A stretch of 64,000 bases of DNA from Alcaligenaceae bacterium (GTDB lineage Bacteria; Pseudomonadota; Gammaproteobacteria; Burkholderiales; Burkholderiaceae_B), in contig CANCRX010000001.1 of the NCBI GenBank assembly GCA_947380655.1, positions 50,040 to 114,039 on the forward strand. Direction: 5' to 3'. Under the pieces are notes generated by a model. That model was given only the letters and a program-made list of their open reading frames with translations. It was not told where the DNA came from and did not search any database. Positions 26,219 through 35,022 of this stretch are shown here, piece after piece. The translations under genes were made by a program, and so were the position numbers. The number at the start of each line of letters is the position of its first letter. The stretch's first letter is position 1.

Positions 26219-27078
26219 TCGAAGCCCTTTTTTCCAATTAGACCTGTTGGGCGTGTGATAAGTAGGGCAAGCATGATGAGGAAACCGAACAGAATGGCGT
26301 ATTGGGCACCCATAAAATTACCTACGATGCTTTCAATTAAACCTAATGCGATACCGCCTACCAGTGCCCCAGGAACTGTACCCAGACCACCTATCACACA
26401 GATCACGAAAGCTTTGCCTAAAAGTAATCCAGTGATGTTGGTCGTGATTGGAAACACCACTGACATCAGTGTGCCGCATGCTCCAGCCATTAACGCTGCC
26501 AGACCAAAGGTCATCGCGTAAACATGACCGACGCGAATGCCCATTAAGGCCGCAGCATCCCTATCCATCCTGACTGCAATAATGGCTCGACCAATACGGG
26601 AGCTGCGCAAGACGTAATAAAGGATGCCTGTGAGAACAAACGCAAGCAACATCGCTAATAATCTGTCGACGGGCAAAATTACACCGCCGAGCGTGAGACT
26701 TCCTAACTCAAGCGACACGCGTCGAGGTGTCGCTTCGAAGCCTAAATTCATAAAGTTATAAAGAATCATGTCCAGTCCGAACGTCAGCGTCAGGGTAGTC
26801 AGGACAGGGCGAGTGATGACTCGGTTAATGGCGAGATATTGAATAAAATATCCCATCACAAAAAGTAACCCGCACACAACTGGCAGAGATATAAAAGGAT
26901 TGATCTTGAAATGGAACCAGGCAAAAAATGTGAGGTAACCCCCTAATACGATGAAGGAACCATGCAGCATATTGATGACATTCAACACTCCCCAGACAAG
27001 TGAAAACCCAACGGCGATACAGGCATATAAAGCGCCAAGCATCAGTCCGTTCGCGATAATTTGAGCAAATAGGGTCAT
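26215..27078 (-). CDS. livH: LivH-type ABC transporter permease
   Basis: This 287-residue permease has the LivH pattern: NGLMLGALYACIAVGFSLVWGVLNVINMLHGSFIVLGGYLTF at the N-terminus. The ATPase-coupling loop ALMGIRVGHVYAMTFGLAALMAGACGTLMS is in the middle, and GGLGTVPGALVGGIALGLIESI comes near the end. It pairs with LivM to form the membrane channel. The 39-base gap to the binding-protein gene upstream and the overlap with livM downstream indicate co-transcription. Confidence 0.93.
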   Translation of the reverse strand: MTLFAQIIANGLMLGALYACIAVGFSLVWGVLNVINMLHGSFIVLGGYLTFFAWFHFKINPFISLPVVCGLLFVMGYFIQYLAINRVITRPVLTTLTLTFGLDMILYNFMNLGFEATPRRVSLELGSLTLGGVILPVDRLLAMLLAFVLTGILYYVLRSSRIGRAIIAVRMDRDAAALMGIRVGHVYAMTFGLAALMAGACGTLMSVVFPITTNITGLLLGKAFVICVIGGLGTVPGALVGGIALGLIESIVGNFMGAQYAILFGFLIMLALLITRPTGLIGKKGFE

Positions 27079-27117
27079 ATCAATCTGTCTGTGGAAGTGT
27101 TGAGTATCTAGACTGCG

Positions 27118-28302
27118 TTAAGGCATAACAATTGCGTTTGCTTGTTTGACTGACTCCGGGAACAATACGACCACTTTGCCGTTTTGCACCTGAATGATAG
27201 GGAGGTCGCGCCCAGCGTTCATGCCATTGGCTCCAAATTTAATCGGACCATAAAAGGTCACAATATCCAGATTGGCTAGCGCATCACGCACTTTCGCTTT
27301 GTCGGTTGTACCCGCCTTTTCAATTGCTTTTTGCAGGGCGATTAGGGCAGCCGCTGCAGAGGCGTGCACATAATCTGGGTCTGATTTTTCCAGAGCGACA
27401 TACGCATCGTAAAAACCTTTGGTCGAGCCAAATACGTCATCTGATTTATATTGTGTGGAATGGTGCCACCATGTGGTGCTGCTTACCCCATTGGCGAGTG
27501 GGCCGAGTGCATCAATAAACTCCTGATATGCAGGACCTGTAATCATCGTTACAACGGGTGCGGTAACTTTCAGATCGGCCATTTGTTTACGCGCAAGGAT
27601 CAAATCTTTTGTATAGCCTGTGATGTAAATCCAATCGGCACCTGACGCTTTTATTTTTGATAGCGAAGCGGAATGGTCTAATGCGCCAACGGGATAAAAC
27701 TCGCTATGCACAACAGTCAGTCCAGCTTTTTCGGCGGCAGCTTGCATGGTTGCAGCCATTGAGCGAGGGAATACATCCTCACGACCGAGAATGGCTATTT
27801 TCTTAACCTGTGGCATTTGTTTGCCAAAAGTTTCGATCATTGCATCAATCAAGCCGCCATTTGGTGCGAGCGTACCAAAGAGAAATTTATAACCCTGGTT
27901 AAAGACCGATTCGGATGAAGCGACGGAGGCCATCACCGGAACACCATAGCGCTCAGCGACACCAGCAACCACCTTTGTATGGCCTGAGCCGAAGGGGGCT
28001 GTCATGAAATCAACTTTGTCTTGTGTGATCAAGCGCTCTGCCATTTGCTGCGCGCGCTTTTCGTCAGACTGGTAGTCGTAGCTAATCAGCTCAACTTTCA
28101 TCTTTTTGTCGCCGACCTGAATGCCGCCAGCGTCGTTAATGCGTTTGAGCCACATGTCATACGCGATCTTTTGTTTTTTACCTTCGTCTGCCAGACCACC
28201 AGTCAGGGCCAGCGGTGCGCCGATTTTAATAACCGTTTGTGCGTGAGCCACTGAACTGAGCACGAGTGCACAGAGCAGTGTGATAAATGCTTTCAGTTTC
28301 AT
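27118..28302 (-). CDS. LivJ/K-type amino-acid/amide ABC transporter substrate-binding protein
   Basis: This 394-residue periplasmic binding protein of type I fold has a signal peptide (MKLKAFITLLCALVLSSVAHAQ), then VIKIGAPLALTGGLADEGKKQKIAYDMWLKRIN. The hinge and ligand region includes TAPFGSGHTKVVAGVAERYGVPVMA. It supplies ligand to LivHMGF. Because it lies between the molybdenum hydroxylase and the permeases, its ligand is probably the substrate of that enzyme (a heterocycle, hydantoin-like or amide compound) rather than leucine. That is inferred from context. Confidence 0.92.
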   Translation of the reverse strand: MKLKAFITLLCALVLSSVAHAQTVIKIGAPLALTGGLADEGKKQKIAYDMWLKRINDAGGIQVGDKKMKVELISYDYQSDEKRAQQMAERLITQDKVDFMTAPFGSGHTKVVAGVAERYGVPVMASVASSESVFNQGYKFLFGTLAPNGGLIDAMIETFGKQMPQVKKIAILGREDVFPRSMAATMQAAAEKAGLTVVHSEFYPVGALDHSASLSKIKASGADWIYITGYTKDLILARKQMADLKVTAPVVTMITGPAYQEFIDALGPLANGVSSTTWWHHSTQYKSDDVFGSTKGFYDAYVALEKSDPDYVHASAAAALIALQKAIEKAGTTDKAKVRDALANLDIVTFYGPIKFGANGMNAGRDLPIIQVQNGKVVVLFPESVKQANAIVMP

Positions 28303-28341
28303 GACTTCTCCTGAGGGTTTGCCATTAAGTGTGTGAGGGAA

Positions 28342-28992
28342 TTAAGTACGGGAAAATCCAAATGCTTTTTTGATTCGTTGCCAAAATGATTGCCAGAATA
28401 AGTTTCCAAGATCAAGCGGTGCTGAAACAGGTTGTGTTCGTAATGATGGTGTTGGCGCAACTACGTCGACCTGAGGTGCTAGTTCTGTTGGTTGTTCGGT
28501 GGCAGCAGCTAAAGAAGCCCTTGCGATTTGATCTGTCTCGATTTTTAATTTCAGATTTTCGGCAAACGAATGCGTGAGTCGTTGTGCGATATCTTTTACG
28601 ATTCCGCCGCGTGAAAACTGTGCAAGGGCTCCGGTGATCGCGTAGTCGACTATTACGTTTACCTGGGTTGAAATCGTGCCAATCAGATCGGCATGCTCGG
28701 TCAATACGAATCTGGCTTCGCCTTTCACACGCGAGCCGCTTTTACGATCTGCGCCGTTACCGGAAATTTTCCCGCTTAAGTTCTGATCGTCGTAGGAAAT
28801 TTCCCCATCGCCGGCAAACGCAGCAACGATTGGTCCAAGTTTGACGGTCATGCTGATTTTTAAGGCACCTGATTCTGGTGTCTCAAGTAGTGCTGCACCT
28901 GGCAGGCAGGTTACGATTTCTTCTACATTTTTAAAATAATTCCATACTTCAATTGCAGAATAGGGAATATTGAAGGATTGTTCGATTTCCAT
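28342..28992 (-). CDS. CoxG-like SRPBCC family protein
   Basis: This 216-residue SRPBCC (START-like) protein of the CoxG family has IPYSAIEVWNYFKNVEEIVTCLPGAALLE, LGPIVAAFAGDGEISYDDQNLSG and GALAQFSRGGIVKDIAQRLTHSFAENL. These are the three hallmark blocks. The C-terminal 50 residues form a Pro/Ala/Val-rich linker and an amphipathic end with FWQSFWQRIKKAFGF. In Oligotropha, CoxG recruits carbon monoxide dehydrogenase to the membrane, and the basic aromatic tail here could do the same for this hydroxylase. It lies 13 bases after the CoxS-like gene. Confidence 0.88.
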   Translation of the reverse strand: MEIEQSFNIPYSAIEVWNYFKNVEEIVTCLPGAALLETPESGALKISMTVKLGPIVAAFAGDGEISYDDQNLSGKISGNGADRKSGSRVKGEARFVLTEHADLIGTISTQVNVIVDYAITGALAQFSRGGIVKDIAQRLTHSFAENLKLKIETDQIARASLAAATEQPTELAPQVDVVAPTPSLRTQPVSAPLDLGNLFWQSFWQRIKKAFGFSRT

Positions 28993-29005
28993 CTTTGAGA
29001 TCCTG

Positions 29006-29509
29006 TTATGTCGTTATTTTTGGAGCAAGGATGTTTTCTTTTCGTAATTTCAAAACACTTTTTATCGCATGAACGATGCCGGTATATCCCGTGCAGCGGC
29101 AAAGGTTCCCAGCTAATTCAAGTCGGATTTGATTTTCATCTGCCTCGGGGAGTCGCAAGACGATGTCACGCGCTGTTGCAAGCATGCCTGGCGTGCAATA
29201 GCCACATTGCAGCGCATGATGGGTAGTAAAAGCTTCGCGCAACTGAATCATGATCTCGTCATGATCAAAAGCTTCAATGGTCTTGATGTTCGCTCCTGAG
29301 CACGTCGCCGCCCGCACCAAACAGGATCTGACAGGAATCTCATCGACAATCATGGTGCATGCGCCGCACACGCCTTGTTCACAACCAAGATTGGTCCCTG
29401 TTAAATCATGGTTATCTCTGACGAAGTCAGCCAGGGATGTACGCGGTTCCACATCATTACTGACGGCAATGCCATTGAGGATCAGGTTTACCTGTGTCAT
29501 GGCAGTCAT
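29006..29509 (-). CDS. Molybdenum hydroxylase small subunit, [2Fe-2S] (CoxS-like)
   Basis: This 167-residue subunit has a plant-type [2Fe-2S] domain (GCEQGVCGACTMIVDEIPVRSC) and a helical [2Fe-2S] domain (LQCGYCTPGM and NLCRCTGYTGI), the full set of eight cluster cysteines. It passes electrons from the molybdenum site to FAD in the medium subunit. It overlaps the FAD subunit gene by four bases. No export signal is visible, so the enzyme is cytoplasmic. Confidence 0.94.
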   Translation of the reverse strand: MTAMTQVNLILNGIAVSNDVEPRTSLADFVRDNHDLTGTNLGCEQGVCGACTMIVDEIPVRSCLVRAATCSGANIKTIEAFDHDEIMIQLREAFTTHHALQCGYCTPGMLATARDIVLRLPEADENQIRLELAGNLCRCTGYTGIVHAIKSVLKLRKENILAPKITT

Positions 29510-30354
29510 ATCATTTTCCCTTTTTCGCTATCTAGCATAGCCACTGCACGTTGCATCGCAACGGCATGTAACTGATAGGAATGCGTATCCTTTTCAATTC
29601 CTGCGCGAAGCAGGGCATGATCCGCTAATACACCAATCCGACCGCTCCTGAGTTCAGTGATGAGTGCTTTTGCATCTTCATTCTCCAGACTCAGGGGTGG
29701 TCCATCTGTTGCGCCGATTACAGCGCGACAGATATCTCGTAACGGATCGACCAAGAAACCTGCCGTTGCCTCAGAAAATTCACCGGGTTTACGGTTGATC
29801 TTGTAATAGCTTCGGCAAGCTTGTCTAGATAGCTTTGGGATGCTGACATCAATCAGAATTTCATTGTCATCCAGCGCACTAGTGAACGTTCCAATCATCC
29901 ATTGCGCTGCCTCAATATCTCTTGTTCCTGTCGGCCCGACCACTCTCATCGTGGCATTAAGCAGAGGCATCAGGTTTATCCAGTCTGCCGCAGGATCAGC
30001 GTGTGCGAGACTTCCTCCCAACGTACCGCGGTTTCTTACGGCCCGGTAGGCTATGCCTGACGCAACTTTTTGCATCAGGCCACCCGTTGGATCAGGAACA
30101 CGGCCATCTTCAATTTCAGCATGTGTAATCGCGGCACCAAGGATTACTGCTTGCGCTGTCTCTTCTGTGTGTCGAAGTGCTTTTAGAACAGTCGCATTGA
30201 CAAGCAACTCTGGTTGCGCGAGTCTCATATTCATCATCGGACCAAGTGATTGGCCACCTGCCAATACCTTACCCATACTCAGACTTTGCGATAGTGCGCT
30301 GACTGCCTGCTCAAGCGAGTCAGGATTTGCTAAATCGAAGATCGCCGATTTCAT
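29506..30354 (-). CDS. Molybdenum hydroxylase medium subunit, FAD-binding (CoxM-like)
   Basis: This 282-residue FAD-binding subunit has the PCMH-type flavin motifs LAGGQSLGPMMNMRLAQPE near residue 35 and AVRNRGTLGGSLAHADPAADW near 110. It is followed by a CO-dehydrogenase flavoprotein C-terminal domain. Together with CoxS- and CoxL-like subunits it forms the (alpha-beta-gamma)2 hydroxylase. It overlaps both neighbours by four bases (ATGA), giving fixed subunit ratios by coupled translation. Confidence 0.93.
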   Translation of the reverse strand: MKSAIFDLANPDSLEQAVSALSQSLSMGKVLAGGQSLGPMMNMRLAQPELLVNATVLKALRHTEETAQAVILGAAITHAEIEDGRVPDPTGGLMQKVASGIAYRAVRNRGTLGGSLAHADPAADWINLMPLLNATMRVVGPTGTRDIEAAQWMIGTFTSALDDNEILIDVSIPKLSRQACRSYYKINRKPGEFSEATAGFLVDPLRDICRAVIGATDGPPLSLENEDAKALITELRSGRIGVLADHALLRAGIEKDTHSYQLHAVAMQRAVAMLDSEKGKMI

Positions 30355-32735
30355 GATGGAGCTCCCTTCATTTTTATCAGCTCAGCTTGTTTAATCGCCT
30401 CCAGAATGACGAAAGGGCTGATGGGCAATTCGTCAACGCGGGCACCGATGCCGCGCAGTGCATCATTGACTGCATTCGCGATCGCTGCTGGAGGTCCAAT
30501 CGCTCCACTTTCACCGATCCCTTTTTGTCCAAACTCTGTGTACGGGGCTGCAGTTTCCATATGCTCAATGCGAATGGCTGGTATTTCCGTAGCACCAGGC
30601 AACATATAGTCTGCCAGTGTGGAAGCGAGGGGCTGGCCATCTGGGCTATAGCGCATTTCTTCATATAGAGCTGTGCCGATGCCTTGCGCGGCGCCTCCGT
30701 ATACTTGTCCATCAACGATCATTGGATTGATCAGTACACCACCGTCCTCTACGATGACGTAGTCAAGCAACTCGACTTTTCCATCTTCTGGGTCTAGCGC
30801 CAGAGCGACGGCATGACATGCGTAGCTGAAAGTGCCTGTGTCACGTTGGGCCTGATAGGTTGTGACGACTTCGAGGCCTTGTGGATCTGCATCTGACGGC
30901 AATAACTGAGGCTTCAGATACCAGATTTTTGCAAGCTCTGCGAGTTCAACACTACCGTTGTTTCCAACGGCTGCGTGGTCTTGCCATTGAACGGAGCTCA
31001 AGTCTTCTTTCAGAATCCACGCTGCAATCTTGAGGAGTCTGGTGCGAAGAATTTTGCACGCCTGACCGACGGCGCTTCCAGCCATGACGATTGAGCGTGA
31101 GCCCCACGTTCCAGTTGAGTAGGGTGTTGTGCCAGTATCTCCAAGTGTCACGCGGATTGCGTTGAGTTCCAGACCAAGAATTTGATTGGCAATTTGAGCG
31201 AGGGTTGTTTCCATGCCCTGACCATGGGAATGAACACCTGCTCTGATTTCAAGCACACCATCAGGAGTGAGTTTGACGCCTGCAGGCTCGCGTCCCGGAA
31301 CCATCGGTATGCCCCAGCCATGATAGACAGATGTTCCGTGCGCGCCTTGTTCACAAAAGACTGATAGGCCAATACCGATTTTCCTACCATCCGGCTCCGC
31401 CCGTTGCTGGCGGAGCCTCCAGGCTTGCAGATCGATTGCTTGAATCGCGCGCCTGACGCTTTCAGGGTAATCGCCGCTATCAAAATGTTTTTTCGTGATG
31501 TTGTCGTAAGGCATCTCATCGGCCTGGACCAGATTACGCAGGCGGACTTCATAAGGCTCCAAACCTGCCTTGATTGCGATGTCGTCCATTACACTTTCAA
31601 TCGCATAGCACACGCCGGTTCTGGCTACGCCACGGTACGGCAGAATTGGGGGTTTGTTTGTTGCGACAGACCAGGTTCTGCAGCGATAGTGATTCATCTT
31701 GTAGGGACCTGGCAAAATGCTGCCAACCTGAGCGGCCTCAAGACAAGCTGAGAACGGGTAAGACGAATAGGCTCCTGAATCCACCATCGCTTCGCAGTCT
31801 AGTGCAAGCAATTTACCGTCAGCATCGGCATAAGCGGTGATGTCGTAATCATGTTCGCGACAGTTTGCATTCGCGGTTAACTGTTCACGTCGATCTTCTA
31901 TCCACCTGACGGGATGTTTGCATTGCATGGCAAGCCAGGCGACGCATACTTCTTCTGGGAGCAATATACCTTTGTAACCAAATCCACCGCCCACATCAGG
32001 TGAGATGACACGTACCTGGCCTTCATTGAGTCCGAGGCATTCTGCAAGGCCGGTACGATTGATATGAGGCATTTGAGCTGCGGTGTACAGCACTAACTGA
32101 TTTGCCCGTTTATCCCAGTAAGCTACGCACCCTCGGCCTTCCATGGGGGCCATACTTTGTCTGGCGGTTCGCAGCTTTCGGTTGACCTGAATAGGCGCGC
32201 TCTGCCGAAGCGCTTCAAAAACGGTCCCTAGATCGGCACCGACATGCGTCTCAAGAAATATGTTGTCACCCCAGTGCTCATGGACGAGTGCTGACTCAGG
32301 CGATCGTGCTTCTCGCATATCCACAACTGCAGGTAACTCATCAAAGTCTACAAATACTTGAGAGGCGATGTCTTCAGCTTTTGCTCTGGATGGCGCGAGG
32401 CACATCGCAATCATCTCGCCTACTTGCCGAACTTTGTCTGTTGCAAGGACTGGTTGTGCTGAGGCTTTAAATCCGGGTAATCCTGAATTGGCTACGATGG
32501 GACGGACACCATTTAAGTCAGCAGCGGTGTATATTTTTGACAGATGTTGCTCTGGTTTTTCTATCTTGGTAATGTAGCCATGTGCAATCGGGCTCCGAAC
32601 AAATGCTACATCCTGCATACCAGGCATGCGGATATTTGCTACGTATTCGCCCTGTCCTTTTAGAAAGCGCTCGTCTTCTTTGCGCTTTACTGACGCACCA
32701 ATTCCTTGATGAGGTTTTGTGAAGGCATTAGTCAT
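30351..32735 (-). CDS. Molybdenum hydroxylase large subunit (xanthine dehydrogenase/CoxL family)
   Basis: This 794-residue molybdopterin-cytosine-dinucleotide subunit has GIGASVKRKEDERFLKGQGEYVANI at the start and PDVGGGFGYKG in the first binding domain. LPYRGVARTGVCYAIE and GVHSHGQGMETTLAQIA come later, and the catalytic glutamate is in GIGESG (about residue 742). The CO dehydrogenase active-site cysteine motif (VAYRCSFR) is absent, so this is not a CO oxidiser but probably an N-heterocycle or aldehyde hydroxylase. The ATG at 32735 is chosen over a TTG seven codons upstream. It is followed directly by CoxM- and CoxS-like genes. Confidence 0.92.
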   Translation of the reverse strand: MTNAFTKPHQGIGASVKRKEDERFLKGQGEYVANIRMPGMQDVAFVRSPIAHGYITKIEKPEQHLSKIYTAADLNGVRPIVANSGLPGFKASAQPVLATDKVRQVGEMIAMCLAPSRAKAEDIASQVFVDFDELPAVVDMREARSPESALVHEHWGDNIFLETHVGADLGTVFEALRQSAPIQVNRKLRTARQSMAPMEGRGCVAYWDKRANQLVLYTAAQMPHINRTGLAECLGLNEGQVRVISPDVGGGFGYKGILLPEEVCVAWLAMQCKHPVRWIEDRREQLTANANCREHDYDITAYADADGKLLALDCEAMVDSGAYSSYPFSACLEAAQVGSILPGPYKMNHYRCRTWSVATNKPPILPYRGVARTGVCYAIESVMDDIAIKAGLEPYEVRLRNLVQADEMPYDNITKKHFDSGDYPESVRRAIQAIDLQAWRLRQQRAEPDGRKIGIGLSVFCEQGAHGTSVYHGWGIPMVPGREPAGVKLTPDGVLEIRAGVHSHGQGMETTLAQIANQILGLELNAIRVTLGDTGTTPYSTGTWGSRSIVMAGSAVGQACKILRTRLLKIAAWILKEDLSSVQWQDHAAVGNNGSVELAELAKIWYLKPQLLPSDADPQGLEVVTTYQAQRDTGTFSYACHAVALALDPEDGKVELLDYVIVEDGGVLINPMIVDGQVYGGAAQGIGTALYEEMRYSPDGQPLASTLADYMLPGATEIPAIRIEHMETAAPYTEFGQKGIGESGAIGPPAAIANAVNDALRGIGARVDELPISPFVILEAIKQAELIKMKGAPS

Positions 32736-32752
32736 GTGTGTTCTGCTTAATA

Positions 32753-34006
32753 TCAAGCTGCCTGAGGGATTGGCAGGATCGAGGCCGTCGATTCAAATTT
32801 GCGACCCGCCACCATGCAGAAACTTGGTGTCAGCATCCGGTCCGTGGTGACTTGGGTACCTTCGTTGTCTTTCATGACCCAGCGACCTCGTTCATCATTC
32901 AGGACGGTAATGTCAGCCGTTGCGCCGATTGATAGCGTCCCGATTTTGTGGTCTTCTTTTATTAGTTTTGCTGCATTAATCGTACCCATTGGAATGACTT
33001 GTTCCAGTTTGAGCCCGAGAGCCAGCATGGTTGACATGGTTGATACCAGCGAGAACCGCGTACTGCCGCTGAATAGATGCTCTTCATCAGGATGAGAGTT
33101 TGGCGTTCCAGGCGGAGCAGGCACTGTAGTGTTGTAGCCATGCATATCTGCACCGAGTGTATCGGGTATAAATCCAGCGTCTATGACTGTTTTGGCCGCA
33201 TTGAAACTGAAATGTGAGCCATGACCTACGTCAACTTTTAATCCTCTGTCCCGCGCTTCTTGAAGCAGAGGATGGACGCGACCATTAACTTCCACAAAAC
33301 CACCAGGGTGGCGACTGTAAGGGTGCGCAAGCACATCACCTGGTTTCAACAAGTCCATCACTTGTGGAAGTATTTTGTCTGGGTCTACACCCATTGCCCC
33401 TGATGCTGGTGTTGGCCAAAGTTGACCAAAATGGATATACAACGGCAAATTTGTTTGTCGACCGATCTCCGCAGCCTGGCGCATCACCTCAATGCCCCAG
33501 CGTGCAAAACCACCTAATTCGGCGTGCGCTTTAATGCCTCTGACCAAGTCTGGATTTGCCAGTGCAGCTTTGACCGTTGCATCAATATCCAGGCATTCAG
33601 GCCGATAGAGTTCTGGGTAGTAATGACCTTCGAGTCCACCGACTAAATATGCCGAGAGAAAGGCGAATATTCGACTGGATGATTGCTCAGCAACAAAATG
33701 CCGAAAGGCTGGCAGAGTCATGCAGCTCGGGCCGCCTTGATCGATGAGTGTGGTCACACCCGAATACACGCCGCAGGTATCCGCGTCTAAACCAAATCTG
33801 CCTGTCACATATTTGAATATATGAGCATGTGTATCGATCAGGCCGGGGATCACCAATTTGCCCGCACAGGAAATAATTTCTGCGTTGGCGGGGATGGCCG
33901 TTGTGTCGGGTGCTATCTTTCCATCGACAATCACGAGATCTGCTATGTGATCGATGCAATTAGCTGGGTCGATGATTCTCCCGCCTTTTAGTACGACTGT
34001 TGACAT
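32753..34006 (-). CDS. Amidohydrolase/deacetylase family metallohydrolase
   Basis: This 417-residue amidohydrolase-superfamily enzyme resembles the Atu3266/EF0837 group and dihydroorotases. The metal site is visible as IDTHAHIFK (HxH, about residue 58-62) and a likely carboxylated lysine in VRGIKAHAE. Further ligands are LPLYIHFGQ and the aspartate in TLGADMHGYN. Enzymes of this group cleave amides, esters or cyclic imides. As first gene of the minus-strand run, 17 bases before the hydroxylase large subunit, it may open a ring after hydroxylation. GGGAG lies seven bases before the ATG. Confidence 0.88.
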   Translation of the reverse strand: MSTVVLKGGRIIDPANCIDHIADLVIVDGKIAPDTTAIPANAEIISCAGKLVIPGLIDTHAHIFKYVTGRFGLDADTCGVYSGVTTLIDQGGPSCMTLPAFRHFVAEQSSSRIFAFLSAYLVGGLEGHYYPELYRPECLDIDATVKAALANPDLVRGIKAHAELGGFARWGIEVMRQAAEIGRQTNLPLYIHFGQLWPTPASGAMGVDPDKILPQVMDLLKPGDVLAHPYSRHPGGFVEVNGRVHPLLQEARDRGLKVDVGHGSHFSFNAAKTVIDAGFIPDTLGADMHGYNTTVPAPPGTPNSHPDEEHLFSGSTRFSLVSTMSTMLALGLKLEQVIPMGTINAAKLIKEDHKIGTLSIGATADITVLNDERGRWVMKDNEGTQVTTDRMLTPSFCMVAGRKFESTASILPIPQAA

Positions 34007-34203
34007 TGCAAGTCTCCCAAATTGTGCGAATTTGATTCAGATCAAGCAAAAGTCATGCCAGCGTTGTTTTTTGATATAAAAGAGTGGTATGCCACCTATT
34101 TCATAAATAATGAATTGAAATGTTCAGATCTATGCTGTGTGCGCACGATGTTGGTGCGTGTCAGGTGGCTTTTGCACTTTTTCAATGCATCGGTATCGTT
34201 GAA

Positions 34204-34219
34204 GTGAATCTTCATTCAC
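34204..34219. promoter_or_regulatory. Inverted repeat upstream of the first MarR gene
   Basis: GTGAATCTTCATTCAC has perfect 6-base arms (GTGAAT/ATTCAC) around a 4-base centre, 37 bases before the MarR start. It lies in the 250-base divergent region between the minus-strand amidohydrolase operon and the plus-strand marR gene, a normal place for MarR autoregulation. No other gene is seen in this gap. Function is inferred. Confidence 0.4.
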
Positions 34220-34256
34220 ACCGTAAAATGGCTTATAAAATTCATTTGGCATTCCT

Positions 34257-34790
34257 ATGCAAACAGCACTTCAATCTTCCGCGATTAGTCAGGCAAGCCA
34301 TGAAGAACTCATCGCAGAATTAAGGGCTTTTGAACAGAAATCTACCTTGTTAAGTCGTCCCGGATTTCTGATCAGGCGTCTGCACCAGATACATGGCTAT
34401 TTATTTTCACAAGAAACTGCTGAGTTTTCTATTACGCCGGTGCAGTACAGCGTGTTGACCTCTTTAAATGAGCATGGGTCAATGGATCAGGTATCGATTG
34501 CACGCGAAGTGGGCTTGGAGCGCACGACGGTCGCTGAAGTCATCGCTCGAATTGAATCCCGTGGCCTCGTGGGCCGCAAAAGCAGCAAACAGGATCAGCG
34601 AGTCAAAATTGTCAAAATCACTGCCAAAGGAAAGCGTCTGGTCGAGCAAATGAGCGCGTGCGTCGCACGTGCCCACGAACTGACTATATCTCCGCTTTCG
34701 CAAGAAGATCAGGATCGTCTGATGGTCATGCTGGTACGCTTGCTTGAAGCAAACAACAGCGTTGGTAATGTACCGTTCAGACTGGATTAA
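34257..34790 (+). CDS. MarR family transcriptional regulator
   Basis: This 177-residue winged-helix regulator has LLSRPGFLIRRLHQIHGYLF in the dimerisation region. The recognition part is ITPVQYSVLTSLNEHGSMDQVSIAREVGLERTTVAEVIARIESRGLV, and the wing is KSSKQDQRVKIVKITAKGKRLVEQM. It is a paralogue of the MarR protein at 44188, sharing RPGxLxRRLHQxH and the same layout. It is divergent from the 22.5-34 kb catabolic operon and upstream of the IorAB-sox genes, so it may control either or both. Confidence 0.92.
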   Translation: MQTALQSSAISQASHEELIAELRAFEQKSTLLSRPGFLIRRLHQIHGYLFSQETAEFSITPVQYSVLTSLNEHGSMDQVSIAREVGLERTTVAEVIARIESRGLVGRKSSKQDQRVKIVKITAKGKRLVEQMSACVARAHELTISPLSQEDQDRLMVMLVRLLEANNSVGNVPFRLD

Positions 34791-35022
34791 GCGTCATAGC
34801 TCTCCTGACGCTGACCCAAAACCTATTGCTGCGTTGCAGCACTTTCGGTTCCTTTTTTCGCTTAGGGTAATAACTTCTTAGTGGCCGGGTTGAAAGGGCT
34901 TAATTCCCATGCGGCTCATGGGGTTATCGGCCCAATAATCTGGTGACGCACGGCTTTCTCTCAGATAGAATCGACTGAGTCTTAGACTGACCAATTCTTA
35001 TACCTGACCGAGGAAATAAATA
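34791..35022. other. Intergenic region before the iorA-sox operon, with candidate operator and weak hairpins
   Basis: This 232-base gap holds no convincing gene. Right after the MarR stop there is a small hairpin (GCGTCA/TGACGC at 34791-34811) and another (TGCTGC GTT GCAGCA at 34827-34841), followed 11 bases later by a T6 run. Together they may weakly terminate marR transcripts. AGTCTTAGACT at 34978-34988 is a symmetric sequence about 35 bases before the iorA start and may be an operator. GAGGAAA provides the ribosome-binding site of the next gene. No clear sigma-70 or sigma-54 promoter was found. Confidence 0.4.

Noticed and set aside
30351..32735. Aerobic carbon monoxide dehydrogenase (coxL)
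   Set aside because: The subunit layout and CoxG protein look like a cox cluster, but the active-site cysteine motif VAYRCSFR is absent; the motif here is PYRGVARTGVC. The same holds for 51169-53559.
34022..34207. Small reading frame in the divergent region before the first marR gene
   Set aside because: It has a non-typical amino-acid composition, no ribosome-binding site and overlaps the likely promoter and operator region.
34791..34860. Confident intrinsic terminator after the first marR gene
   Set aside because: Two short stems and a T6 run exist, but the run is 11 bases away from the nearer stem, so termination is uncertain; it is only noted as part of the intergenic region.
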